From contig JBDRUT010000018.1 of NCBI GenBank assembly GCA_039801465.1, positions 1-38,139 of the forward strand: a DNA stretch of 38,139 nucleotides, written 5' to 3'. The translations under genes were made by a program, and so were the position numbers. Origin of the DNA: JAOABV01 sp039801465 (GTDB lineage: Bacteria > Hydrothermota > Tepidihabitantia > Tepidihabitantales > CAIPLT01). Shown one piece after another: positions 24,438 to 34,000 of the stretch (position 1 is the stretch's first letter; every line of letters begins with the position of its first letter). The notes under the pieces were generated by a model. The model was not told where the DNA came from. It saw only the letters and a program-made list of their open reading frames with translations, and did not search any database.

Positions 24438-26144
24438 ATGGAATTAATAAATAAAACAATTAGTCAATTACTTGAAGAAAATGCAACCAAATATCCTAAT
24501 CACGAAGCAGTGGTTTATGTTGACGATAATCTTCGTTACACTTGGTCTGAATTAAAAAAATTAGTAGACCAAACGGCTAAAGCATTTATCACTCTTGGTG
24601 TTAAACGGGGTGAGCACATTGCTATCTGGGGAACAAATAAACTTGAATGGCTACTAACTCAACTTGCTTCTGCTCGTATTGGCGCGGCATTAGTAACGGT
24701 TAACCCAGAATGGAAAGCATCAGAGGTCGCTTATGCTCTCAAACAGTCAGATTCTAAGGTGTTAGTGATGATGGAAGGATTTGAGAAGAAAAGTGGTGAT
24801 AAGATTCATCGTTATGAATACTTGAAAATTCTCACTGAAGCCTGTCCAGAACTAAATGAAGTAAAGAGTGTAGGTTTAAATCTCAATCAATTTCCTGAAT
24901 TAAGACATATCGTTTTAATTACTAAAAATCCACAACCACCAGCTTGGGCTTTAAGTTGGCGAGATTTTATTAACCGTGGTTCCCAAGTCTCGGAAAATGA
25001 TTTTCAGAATATAATTAGCTCGGTTAGTCCTCAAGATGTCTGCTTAATTCAATATACTTCAGGCACAACAGGCTTTCCCAAAGGTGCGATGTTAACTCAT
25101 TATAACATCGTTAACAATGCTCGTGATGGTGCTCAAAATATGGAACTAACTTATCAAGATCGGGTTTGTATTCCTGTTCCTTACTATCATTGCTTTGGAA
25201 CAGTTTTAGGAAATATGGTTTGTATAACCAGTGCTGCGACTATGGTCGTACCTGCTGAACATTTCAATGCCCGTAAAACTTTAATCGCAGTAGAAAAAGA
25301 AAAATGCACCGCACTTCACGGTGTTCCATCAATGTTTATCAATGAGCTTAATGACCCTGAGTTTCATAAATTTAATCTTACGAGTTTAAGAACCGGTATT
25401 ATGGCTGGCGCTCCTTGTCCAATTGAATTGATGGAAGATGTTGTTTACAAAATGGGCGCAAAAAAAATTACAATCGTCTATGGTCTCACTGAAGCAAGTC
25501 CAATTACTCATCAGACTCGTCCTGACGACTCGATTGAACGAAGAGTATCAACAGTTGGCAAACCTTTAGACCATGTTCAGGCTAAAATTGTTGACCCGAT
25601 AACAGAAAAAGAACTTGGTATCGGTGAAGTTGGCGAGATTTGGGTCAAAGGTTACAATGTAATGAAGGGATATTATAAAAAGCCAGAAGAAACTGCTAAA
25701 GCAATAGTCAAAGACGGCTGGCTGCGCACGGGTGATTTAGGAACTCGGGATAAAGACAATTATTATAAAATCGTTGGACGCTATAAAGATATGGTGATTG
25801 TTGGTGGTCATAACGTCTATCCGGCTGAAGTTGAACAAACTTTGCTATCGCTATTTGAAGACGAAATTATGGAAATTCATGTTGTCGGAGTTCCGCATAA
25901 AGTATTACAAGAAGTTGTTGCTGCGGTAATTAAATTAAAACCTGGAAAAACCTTAACTTTGGAAGAGATTAAAGCGCGTTGCGATGGCAAGGTTGAATGG
26001 TCAAAAATACCCCGTTATGTAAAATTCGTTGATAATTTCTCAATGGCAATGACTGTGACCGGTAAAATTCAAAAGTTCAAACTCAAGGAATTATTAATTA
26101 AAGAACTCGGCTTAGAAGATTTGGCTAAAATCAAAACTGCGTAA
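24438..26144 (+). CDS. AMP-forming fatty acyl-CoA synthetase
   Basis: A 568-residue member of the ANL adenylate-forming family that converts a carboxylic acid, ATP and CoA to acyl-CoA, AMP and pyrophosphate. The P-loop YTSGTTGFPKGAMLTH lies near 207-222, the A5 motif YGLTEASP near 348-355, GWLRTGDLG near 430-438, the hinge and A8 motif KDMVIVGGHNVYPAEVE near 452-468, and the catalytic Lys in TVTGKIQK near 545. The overall pattern fits medium-chain acyl-CoA synthetases (ACSF2-like); chain length cannot be read from sequence. AGAAAGGA lies before the ATG. It converges on the methylmalonyl-CoA operon, so its product may feed the same acyl-CoA metabolism. Confidence 0.9.
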   Translation: MELINKTISQLLEENATKYPNHEAVVYVDDNLRYTWSELKKLVDQTAKAFITLGVKRGEHIAIWGTNKLEWLLTQLASARIGAALVTVNPEWKASEVAYALKQSDSKVLVMMEGFEKKSGDKIHRYEYLKILTEACPELNEVKSVGLNLNQFPELRHIVLITKNPQPPAWALSWRDFINRGSQVSENDFQNIISSVSPQDVCLIQYTSGTTGFPKGAMLTHYNIVNNARDGAQNMELTYQDRVCIPVPYYHCFGTVLGNMVCITSAATMVVPAEHFNARKTLIAVEKEKCTALHGVPSMFINELNDPEFHKFNLTSLRTGIMAGAPCPIELMEDVVYKMGAKKITIVYGLTEASPITHQTRPDDSIERRVSTVGKPLDHVQAKIVDPITEKELGIGEVGEIWVKGYNVMKGYYKKPEETAKAIVKDGWLRTGDLGTRDKDNYYKIVGRYKDMVIVGGHNVYPAEVEQTLLSLFEDEIMEIHVVGVPHKVLQEVVAAVIKLKPGKTLTLEEIKARCDGKVEWSKIPRYVKFVDNFSMAMTVTGKIQKFKLKELLIKELGLEDLAKIKTA

Positions 26145-26164
26145 ATTATTATCTTATTAAACCA

Positions 26165-26199
26165 AAGGGGCAATCGCAATTTTGCGTTAGCCCCTTAAA
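26165..26199 (+). terminator. Hairpin terminator after the acyl-CoA synthetase gene
   Basis: AAGGGGC (26165-26171) pairs with GCCCCTT (26190-26196), with an inner CGCAA/TTGCG stem, followed by AAATTT. The T-tract is weak. Confidence 0.6.
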
Positions 26200-26213
26200 T
26201 TTCAACATGTGCT

Positions 26214-26290
26214 AATTTATAGTTTATCTAATACTTATCTCAAATCGTCAATGATATCTTCATAGTATCGGTACTAACTGAATCCCGCAA
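26214..26290 (-). pseudogene. Degenerate copy of the 3' end of the gamma-lyase gene
   Basis: This stretch aligns with 26367-26444, the 3' end of the adjacent PLP-enzyme gene including the stop, at roughly three quarters identity with one gap. On the minus strand it reads RYYEDIIDDLR, then TAA, then VLDKL and TAA, against EYYQDIIDDLRQALDKL in the gene. The offset is 153 bp. Confidence 0.75.
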
Positions 26291-26369
26291 CAACTTAAAA
26301 TATTGATTATTTTTATATTCGTTTCAAACAATTTAGTTAAATCATTGATACCAAGGACGCAAAATTAAT

Positions 26370-27572
26370 TTATAGTTTATCTAATGCTTGCCTTAAATCA
26401 TCAATAATATCTTGGTAGTATTCAATACCAACTGAAAGTCGCACCAGCCCTTCAGAAATACCAGATTCCTCTAACGCTCGTTTCGAATAACTTGAATGCG
26501 TCATAGATGCCGGATGTTCAATAAGCGTTGCGCAATCACCTAAACTTACTGCACAGACACATAGTTTCACATTATTCATTAGCTTTCTACCTGCAGTTCG
26601 ACCTCCTTTTAATTCAAATGCAATCATTGAACTAAAATCTGTCATCTGCTTTTGAGCAATATTATATTGTGGATGTGATTTTAAACCAGGGTATTTAACC
26701 CATGCAACTTTAGGATGTTTCTCTAAGAATTCTGCAACTTTACGTCCATTATAATTATGTGCTTGCATTCTTACTGCCATTGTTCTTAATCCCCTTAAAA
26801 GTAGCCACGCATTAAACGGACTGATAATTCCGCCTAAATCACGAATTATATAATCTTTCATATAATTAATAAAATCTTTTCTTCCAATGACAATGCCGCC
26901 AACTGTATCGCCGTGACCGCTGATATATTTAGTTGCACTATATATTACGATATCTGCACCATGTTTTAACGGCTTTTGATTGTAAAAAGAAGCAAAAGTA
27001 TTATCAACTGCTAAGAGAAGTTTATTTTGATGAGCAATTTTCGCAGTCTCTTTAATGTCAATAATATCAATTGTGGGATTTACTGGTGTTTCAATGAGAA
27101 TTATCTTTGCTTTAGGCGAGATTTGTTTCTTAAGATTATTAAGAAAGTTATCGGCTTTTGCCCACTTTACTTTTATATCCCATTTTGGTAAGACATCAAC
27201 TAATAAAGAATAAGTACAACCATAAATCGGATACACTGCAATCACTTCATCACCTTTATTACATACTGACAATAGTGTACCGGAAATTGCTGCCATACCC
27301 GATGCAAATGCACACGCTGACTCGCCTTCTTCTACATATGCCATCTTTTCTTCAAACGCTTCGATAGTTGGATTGCCTAATCGCGTATAGAAATAGCCCT
27401 TTTTCTTTTTAGCAAAAATATCTGCCCCGGCTTCAGCACTTTCAAAAGTAAAAACCGCACTTTGATAAATTGGAACTGAGAGAGCGCGAGTAAGATTATC
27501 ACCTAAAATTTGTTTTCCGTGAACAACTTCAGTTGCAATATTTCGGCGCATTTTTGGTTTTTTCTTTCTCAT
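26370..27572 (-). CDS. Trans-sulfuration PLP enzyme, methionine gamma-lyase-like
   Basis: A 400-residue member of the Cys/Met metabolism PLP family. The PLP lysine is in SATKYISGHGD; other family blocks are YFYTRLGNPT, VDNTFAS and LVRLSVGIE. The marks favouring methionine gamma-lyase are the YGCT cysteine (Cys116 of the Pseudomonas enzyme), SGHGD, and AVSLGD...HPASMTHSSYS; the K-D pair of that enzyme reads R-D here. Gamma-lyase cleaves methionine to methanethiol, ammonia and 2-oxobutyrate. Cystathionine gamma-lyase or synthase remain possible. It is the third gene of a unit with methylmalonyl-CoA epimerase and mutase, which can use the propionyl-CoA that 2-oxobutyrate yields. AAAGGAC precedes the ATG. 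Confidence 0.8.
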   Translation of the reverse strand: MRKKKPKMRRNIATEVVHGKQILGDNLTRALSVPIYQSAVFTFESAEAGADIFAKKKKGYFYTRLGNPTIEAFEEKMAYVEEGESACAFASGMAAISGTLLSVCNKGDEVIAVYPIYGCTYSLLVDVLPKWDIKVKWAKADNFLNNLKKQISPKAKIILIETPVNPTIDIIDIKETAKIAHQNKLLLAVDNTFASFYNQKPLKHGADIVIYSATKYISGHGDTVGGIVIGRKDFINYMKDYIIRDLGGIISPFNAWLLLRGLRTMAVRMQAHNYNGRKVAEFLEKHPKVAWVKYPGLKSHPQYNIAQKQMTDFSSMIAFELKGGRTAGRKLMNNVKLCVCAVSLGDCATLIEHPASMTHSSYSKRALEESGISEGLVRLSVGIEYYQDIIDDLRQALDKL

Positions 27573-27613
27573 TGTTAAGTCCTTTCTAAATTTAGTTCAT
27601 AAAAACTTTTCAA

Positions 27614-28015
27614 TTAATGATTTTCTGACAATTCAATTAAAACCCCATCAAGACTTTTTGGTGATACAAAGGCAATTTTATTGCCCATTGCGCCAATGCG
27701 TGGTCTTTCATCAATCAAAATGACACCTTTTGACTTTAAGGTTTCTAATTTTTCTTCAATATTATCAACATTAAAACAGAGATGGTGAATACCGGGTCCG
27801 CGTTTTTCTAAAAATTTAGCAATTGTGGTATCAGGACTAAGCGGTTCAATCAATTCAATATTATAATTCTGGAGTTTAAATATCGCCACCCGTAATTTCA
27901 TCTCTTTTAACTCAACAATTTTAGGTTCGTCCAAACCTAAGATATCTTTATATATCTTTATTGAATCCTCAAGTGAATTTACTGCAATGCCAATATGATT
28001 AAGACTTTTTAGCAT
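27614..28015 (-). CDS. mce: Methylmalonyl-CoA epimerase
   Basis: A 133-residue vicinal-oxygen-chelate protein that interconverts the (R) and (S) forms of methylmalonyl-CoA. Two beta-alpha-beta-beta-beta modules are seen, with family blocks NHIGIAV (metal His), IELIEPL, GPGIHHLCF (second His) and DGVLIELSE (metal Glu). The length is typical. AGGAG lies 6 nt before the ATG. It lies 76 nt after the mutase gene and 41 nt before the gamma-lyase gene. Confidence 0.92.
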   Translation of the reverse strand: MLKSLNHIGIAVNSLEDSIKIYKDILGLDEPKIVELKEMKLRVAIFKLQNYNIELIEPLSPDTTIAKFLEKRGPGIHHLCFNVDNIEEKLETLKSKGVILIDERPRIGAMGNKIAFVSPKSLDGVLIELSENH

Positions 28016-28091
28016 CGTATGCTCCTAAACATTTATAGATAAAAATTGAGTTATGGATTTTCTGTTAAGGGTTTTTAGCAACACTATATTT

Positions 28092-29645
28092 TTAAGACTT
28101 TTTAGTATCATATTCGCCAAAAATATTTCGTAAGACATTACAGATTTCTTCTAAAGTTGCATTATTACGACAACAATTAATTATCATCGGCATTAAATTT
28201 TCATTACTATTGCCTTTTTCCGCTAATTTATTCAAACTATCTTTTACTTTCATCGTATTGCGTTTTTTTCTGAAAATGGAAAGTCCTCGTTTTCTCTGTT
28301 CGGCTAATTTTGCTGAGACTTTGAGTGTTTTGATTAAAGGTCTTTGCGTTTTATCTTCACTAAAGATATTAACACCAATAATCTTTCTCTGCTTTTCTTC
28401 GATTGCCTTTTGATAACGGAATGCGGAGTCTTCGATTCTCTTTTGAATAAATCCTGATTCAATACATTTTACTGCTCCGCCTTTATCTTCAATCTCTTTT
28501 AATAACGTTAATATCTGCTCTTCAATATCATTAGTTAACTTTTCTAAATAGTAAGAACCGCCTAACGGGTCCGCGACTTCTGGTATCGACGATTCATAAC
28601 CAATCAACTGTTGAGTTCGCAAAGCAATCTTTACTGCTTGTTCGCTGGGTAATGCCAGGGCTTCATCATAAGAATTTGTATGCAAACTTTGGGTTCCACC
28701 AAGTACTGCAGATAATGCTTGGAGTGTCACGCGAATAATATTATTTTCTGGTTCTTGGGCAGTTAAAGTTGAACCGCAAGTTTGAGTATGAAAGCGCATC
28801 ATCCACGATTTTGGGTCTTGGGCATTAAATCGCTCTCTCATTATTCTTGCCCAGATGCGTCGGCCAGCACGAAACTTTGCGATTTCTTCAAAGAAATTAT
28901 TATGAGACCCGAAAAAGAATGAAAGTCTTGGTCCGAAATCATCTACTTTCAATCCACGACTGAGTGCTGATTCAATATACGCAATACCATTAGCAAAAGT
29001 GAATGCCATCTCTTCAACTGCAGTGGCTCCAGCTTCGCGAATATGATAGCCAGAAATTGAGACAAAATACCATCGAGGAATATATTTAGTGCAATATTCC
29101 CATAAATCAATTGCTAAACGCATTGAAGATTTAACTGGAAAGATATAATTACCTCGGGCAATATACTCCTTGAGAATATCATTTTGAACAGTTCCTGCAA
29201 GTTGTTCTTGGGGTACTCCATTATTTTGTGCAACGATTAAATACATTGCCAGAATCATTGGCGCAGTAGCATTGATTGTCATTGAGGTTGATACTTTGTC
29301 CAAAGGAATATTTTTGAAGAGCAATGCCATATCTGCAATATCACTAATTGCGACACCCACTTTGCCAACTTCACCAGTTGCTTTTGGGTTGTCAGAATCA
29401 TAGCCAAGTTGAGTTGGTAAATCAAATGCGACCGAAAGACCGGTTTGTCCTTGTTTTAACAGATATTGAAAACGCTCATTAGTCTTTTTGGCATCACCGA
29501 AACCAGCATATTGTCGCATTGTCCAGAGTCGGCCCTTATACATATTGGGATAGATTCCTCGAGTAAACGGATATTTTCCTGGGTCTGCAAGATGAATTTG
29601 ATAATTAAAATTGATTAAATCTTCAGGCGTATAAAAATCTTTCAC
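28092..29645 (-). CDS. Methylmalonyl-CoA mutase, large catalytic subunit
   Basis: A 517-residue TIM-barrel subunit that rearranges (R)-methylmalonyl-CoA to succinyl-CoA with adenosylcobalamin. Family blocks include YPFTRGIYPNMYKGRLWTMRQ near 25-45, GLSVAFDLPTQLGYDSD, GTVQNDILKEY, FHTQTCGSTLTAQEP and ADPLGGSYYLE. The cobalamin-binding domain with D-x-H-x-x-G is absent, so it belongs to the two-subunit type; the small subunit is not in this window. The start is GTG at 29645, and a promoter ends 6 nt before it, so the message is probably leaderless. It heads the mutase-epimerase-gamma-lyase unit. Confidence 0.92.
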   Translation of the reverse strand: MKDFYTPEDLINFNYQIHLADPGKYPFTRGIYPNMYKGRLWTMRQYAGFGDAKKTNERFQYLLKQGQTGLSVAFDLPTQLGYDSDNPKATGEVGKVGVAISDIADMALLFKNIPLDKVSTSMTINATAPMILAMYLIVAQNNGVPQEQLAGTVQNDILKEYIARGNYIFPVKSSMRLAIDLWEYCTKYIPRWYFVSISGYHIREAGATAVEEMAFTFANGIAYIESALSRGLKVDDFGPRLSFFFGSHNNFFEEIAKFRAGRRIWARIMRERFNAQDPKSWMMRFHTQTCGSTLTAQEPENNIIRVTLQALSAVLGGTQSLHTNSYDEALALPSEQAVKIALRTQQLIGYESSIPEVADPLGGSYYLEKLTNDIEEQILTLLKEIEDKGGAVKCIESGFIQKRIEDSAFRYQKAIEEKQRKIIGVNIFSEDKTQRPLIKTLKVSAKLAEQRKRGLSIFRKKRNTMKVKDSLNKLAEKGNSNENLMPMIINCCRNNATLEEICNVLRNIFGEYDTKKS

Positions 29646-29651
29646 TCAATA

Positions 29652-29679
29652 ATACTAATAAATTTTGGAAGTAAGTCAA
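29652..29679 (-). promoter_or_regulatory. Promoter of the mutase operon, probably leaderless
   Basis: On the minus strand: TTGACT (29674-29679), 16-bp spacer, TAGTAT (29652-29657), 6 nt to GTG. Confidence 0.6.
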
Positions 29680-29782
29680 GAGATTGGTAAGAAGAATGAT
29701 AGAACTATAAAAAGTCAAGTCTCTATATTATCTTGCTTATCTTAATAAAAATGCGCAATTTATTTTTAAAAGCGAGTCTTTC

Positions 29783-29811
29783 TTGACCAAATATATTTTT
29801 TTTGATATAGT
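29783..29811 (+). promoter_or_regulatory. Promoter of the 273-residue secreted protein gene
   Basis: TTGACC (29783-29788), 17-bp spacer, TATAGT (29806-29811). The leader is only about 15 nt and has no Shine-Dalgarno, unlike the other secreted-protein genes here. Confidence 0.6.
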
Positions 29812-29832
29812 TATAAAGTAGTAATATTTTAT

Positions 29833-30654
29833 ATGAATATGAAAAGGTCTATAATTCTTGTATCAATTATTAGTATTTTTACCATTACCACAATCAGCCA
29901 AGCACGAAATATTCTTCTGAATTCCAGTTTTGAAATCTGGCTTGATTCAATGGGAGTTAGGATGCCTTTTGCTTGGTACACATCAGAAGTAAATGATTCA
30001 GGTTCTGCTACAAGAACAACTGATTGCCATTCTGGCTTATATGCAATTAAATTAACCGGCAGTGATACTTCTGCATATGCAATGACCATCTCGATTTCAA
30101 TCCCTGGTAGTTATTATTACTTTTCCGGGTGGTGTAAAACCCAATCTTTTACTGCGGGTGCCTTTATCATAACCTGGCTAAAACTTTCGCAACAGCCGGC
30201 GACCAGTCCAACAATAATCCCAGTCTATTATTCTAATACCTACCGTAATTACACATTGTTTTTACAAGCACCGGACAGTGCGGTTTTTGTTAATGTGACC
30301 ATTGCAACATTACCATATATAACTATTTATGTTGATGATGTGACATTAAGTGATACAAGTTTGACTGGTATTGAAGAACAATCCGAACTTAAACAAAATA
30401 AGCTGATAGAAATAAATATTTCGCCCAATCCCTGCCAAAATTCCACAACCATTACTTGTAAAATTCCTGAACCAACACGAGCCAGTCTTTGTTTATACGA
30501 CATTAATGGTAGATTAATAAGAATATTAAAACAAACTGCTAAGAATCTAATAATTGAACCATTAGATACTAAAGACTTAAAATCCGGAATATATTTTATT
30601 CAATTAAAGACGCCGCAGAAGACAATAATCAAAAAATTTATTATTCAAAAATAA
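29833..30654 (+). CDS. Secreted jelly-roll protein with type IX-type sorting domain
   Basis: A 273-residue exported protein. The signal peptide spans about 1-24 (MKRSIILVSIISIFTITTIS). Residues 25-180 form a beta-sandwich of carbohydrate-binding-module type: NILLNSSFEIW at the start, YAIKLTGSDTS, and the closing YVDDVTLSD are hallmarks of CBM4/9-like jelly rolls. Residues 195-273 are a sorting domain (ISPNPCQNSTTI, LYDINGRLI, LKSGIYFIQLK, basic end KKFIIQK). A glycan-binding surface role is inferred. Met3 could be the true start. Confidence 0.75.
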   Translation: MNMKRSIILVSIISIFTITTISQARNILLNSSFEIWLDSMGVRMPFAWYTSEVNDSGSATRTTDCHSGLYAIKLTGSDTSAYAMTISISIPGSYYYFSGWCKTQSFTAGAFIITWLKLSQQPATSPTIIPVYYSNTYRNYTLFLQAPDSAVFVNVTIATLPYITIYVDDVTLSDTSLTGIEEQSELKQNKLIEINISPNPCQNSTTITCKIPEPTRASLCLYDINGRLIRILKQTAKNLIIEPLDTKDLKSGIYFIQLKTPQKTIIKKFIIQK

Positions 30655-30782
30655 TCTAATACCCCTCCTCAATAAAAAGCATTTTATAATAAAAATTCAA
30701 ATATTTCATGAAATAATCTTTTAACTTTATGTATTTTAATGTCTTATATAGAGAAGCAATAAAGGCTCTAAAAAGAAAAGAC

Positions 30783-30811
30783 TTGACATAACATTTTAGA
30801 TTTTGTATACT
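30783..30811 (+). promoter_or_regulatory. Promoter of the gingipain-like gene
   Basis: TTGACA (30783-30788), 17-bp spacer, TATACT (30806-30811). The predicted leader is about 260 nt (30818-31079). It holds CCTAAGCGATAGG (30874-30886), a 9-bp stem TCTGAGCAT/ATGCTTAGA near 30995-31024, and a small stem TTTGAA/TTCAAA followed by TTTTTT just before the ribosome-binding site. The rest of the gap 30655-30782 shows nothing. Confidence 0.7.
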
Positions 30812-31079
30812 TACACACTTAGTTAAAATATTATAAAAAATATTTGGTACCAAATTAATTTATCCGTATCAAGAGTTTCCTAAGCGATAGGGTTTAATTA
30901 ACTTAAAAAATATATGCAAAACTCAAATTTTGACCGATGTACCTTCTGTTCTGGGGTAAATTCATCGTTTTCTAAAACAAAAATCTGTTATCTGAGCATT
31001 ATTATAAATTCATGCTTAGATAATTTGAAGTATCTATTCAAATTTTTTCTCTTTAATATTAAAGCCTTAAGGAGGCAAT

Positions 31080-34000
31080 ATGCTAACAAAAAAAACTGTT
31101 GTTCTATTTCTCGTCACGCTAATTTTATTTGGCGTCGCTCAAGCCCGAACCGGTAGTATTGTAAAAGAATTTTATTTTCCTGCTTACACTCTGGAAGTTC
31201 GTAATATCACTGGTTATGATTTGGTAAGTCTTAAAGGATGTGACTTAACCATTCAAGAACCTGGTAAACCAATCATACCGGTTGCTGATCTCAATGTGTT
31301 AATTCCACCATCTGCAGAAATTACCAGTATTGAAATTATAGACTCAAGGCAAATTGAAATTCCTGGTAAATATACACTCTATCCTGGCCAAAATCCTTAT
31401 CCACTATCTTATCAAGGTGAAAGACCATTTGTTGCACCTGATGTCGAAACTTATAGATTAACGACCGCTTATCCTGGATATTTAACAAAAATTATTCCCA
31501 GTGGCAATAAGTCTGGTTTTAGACTCGGTGGTTTCTTTTTATATCCTTTACAATATATTCCTAATGAAGGAAAACTTATTCTTAATGAACGCATTACAGT
31601 AAAAATTAATTATGAAGAAGACCACTATGAAGTCTGGTCATTAACTGAATCCCAGAAAAATCTTTTCCAATTAGATGTTAAGAATTTAGTAATCAATCCT
31701 GAAGATATTGAAAAATTTGCTCCACCTATCAAAATATCTGACCCGACGAATATTGATTATATCATCTTAACATCTTCAAGTCTTGAATCAAGATTTACCC
31801 CATTAATCACCTGGTTAAAGAAGACTGGTTATAATACTGAAACCCGCAATGTTACTTGGGTCAATTCTAATTATTCTGGTCGTGATTTACAAGAGAAGAT
31901 TAGAAACTTTATCCGCGACTATTTTACTAATTATGGAATGAAATATATCTTACTTGCTGGCGACCATTCAATCATTCCATCCCGTCAAGCCCGAGCTGTA
32001 GTTGGCAGTGATGTCGGTAACATACCCTGTGACTTATATTATCTTGATTTGCAGTGGTCTTGGGACGGAAATAATAACAATATCTTTGGCGAAGCATCTT
32101 ATGATACAGTTGATTTATATTATGATTTATATGGTGGAAGATGGCCAGTAGAAACTACTGCTGAAGTCGATACAATGATAAGGAAATTCTTTACTTATGT
32201 CAAAAATCCTAATATCGGTTATCAGAAACGGATGATGTTACCTGCGGCTTATCTTTGGTCTGGTTATGACCATACCACCTCGCAAAATATGATTGCTGGT
32301 TATAGTCCTGCTGGTTGGACTGACCGGGTGATTGATATGGGACAAAATGATGCTTGGCGATGGGCAGTGCGCGATTCGTTAAATACTGGATTTGGATTTC
32401 TCCATATGGTCGGTCATGGCAATGATTATGGCGTGTATATCAGTGGACCGATGTACTATTATACTGACCCAGCAACTCAAACCAACTATGATAAATTGAC
32501 GATTGCAAATTCAATTGCGTGTTATCCTGGTAATTTTGAGACTAATGATTGTTTAGCAGAAAAGATGGTATTAGCAAGAGGCAGTGCAATTGCTACAATA
32601 ATGAACTCAAGATATGGCTGGGGCTATACAAATCAGATTGGTCCTTCAGAATTGCTCGATGTCCGTTTTTATGACTATTTCTTTACTTATGACTCAATTC
32701 GAATTGCCAAATGTCATCAGGCATCTAAAGAATATTATCGTAATACCGCAATGAGTCAGCAAGTTTGGCGTTGGTGCTATTATGAATTAAATCTTTTTGG
32801 TGAACCGCAGATGATGATGTGGAAAGATAATCCTCAAACAATGAATGCTAGTTTTGCTAATCCTATATATACTGGTCCACAGTCGTTTACCGTTACAGTT
32901 ACATCAAGTGGTTCACCAGTCCCCTCAGCAATTGTTGCTTTGTGGAAAGGAACCGAAGTCTTCACCAAAGGTATAACAAATGCCAGTGGTCAAGTGACTC
33001 TGTCAATTAATCCCAGTTCAACTGGTTATATGTATATTACAGTAACTGCCAAGAACAAATTACCAATTGAAGATAGCACCCAAGTAATCGTCTCTACTCA
33101 ACATGATGTTGGCGTAGTAAAGATAAACTCGCCTTATGGCACAATTGACCAAAACACTAATGTGACACCCTCTTGCTCAGTTTATAATTATGGTACATAT
33201 ACGGAAAATTATACAGTGCGAATGAAAATAGGTGATTTCTATAATCAGACTGCATCAGTCACCAATCATACTCCCGGCACTTTCCAGCATATCACATTCC
33301 CGAGCTGGTTTGCTACTCAACTCGGAACTCATACGGTCAGTTGCTCAACTGAACTTTCTACAGATATGAATACAAGCAATGACAAACAGACTGGTTCAGT
33401 TACTGTTATATATAAAGATGTTGGGGTGATTGCGATTGTTAGACCGAGTGGAAATATTTTACAGAATACTGTCATCACTCCAGCATGTTCAGTTTATAAT
33501 TATGGCAATACTAATGTAAGTTTCTCAGTGCGAATGAAGATTGGTGATTTCTATAATCAGACCAGTTCAGTATCAAATCTTGCATCGGGAGCAAAACAAT
33601 ATGTGACATTTGCCAACTGGACCGCAAGTCAACTTGGAACTCATACTGTCAGTTGTTCCACTGAACTTACTGGTGATATGAATCCAAGTAACGACAACCA
33701 GACCGGCTCAGTCACAGTTGAAACTCCACCTCCACCTGCCTGGACACAAAAACCTAATGTTCCGACTCAAGCATTAAAGAAATATGTCAGTTCTGGTGGT
33801 GCTTTAGTCGGTGTTGGCAATATTCTTTATGCGTTCCGTGGTAACAACTCTAACGAATTTTATAAATTTGATGGTTCTGATTGGACTTTAATGGCATCAG
33901 CACCAGGTGCGGTTGGTGCCGGTGGTGCTTTATGTTATGATGGTGCTAATACCATCTATGCTACTCAAGGTAATGGCAAAAATGCTTTCTGGGCATATTC

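Noticed and set aside
30914..31156. An 80-codon frame with several cysteines in the gingipain leader
   Set aside because: It overlaps the certain start of the peptidase gene in another frame and has no Shine-Dalgarno; it has no family resemblance.
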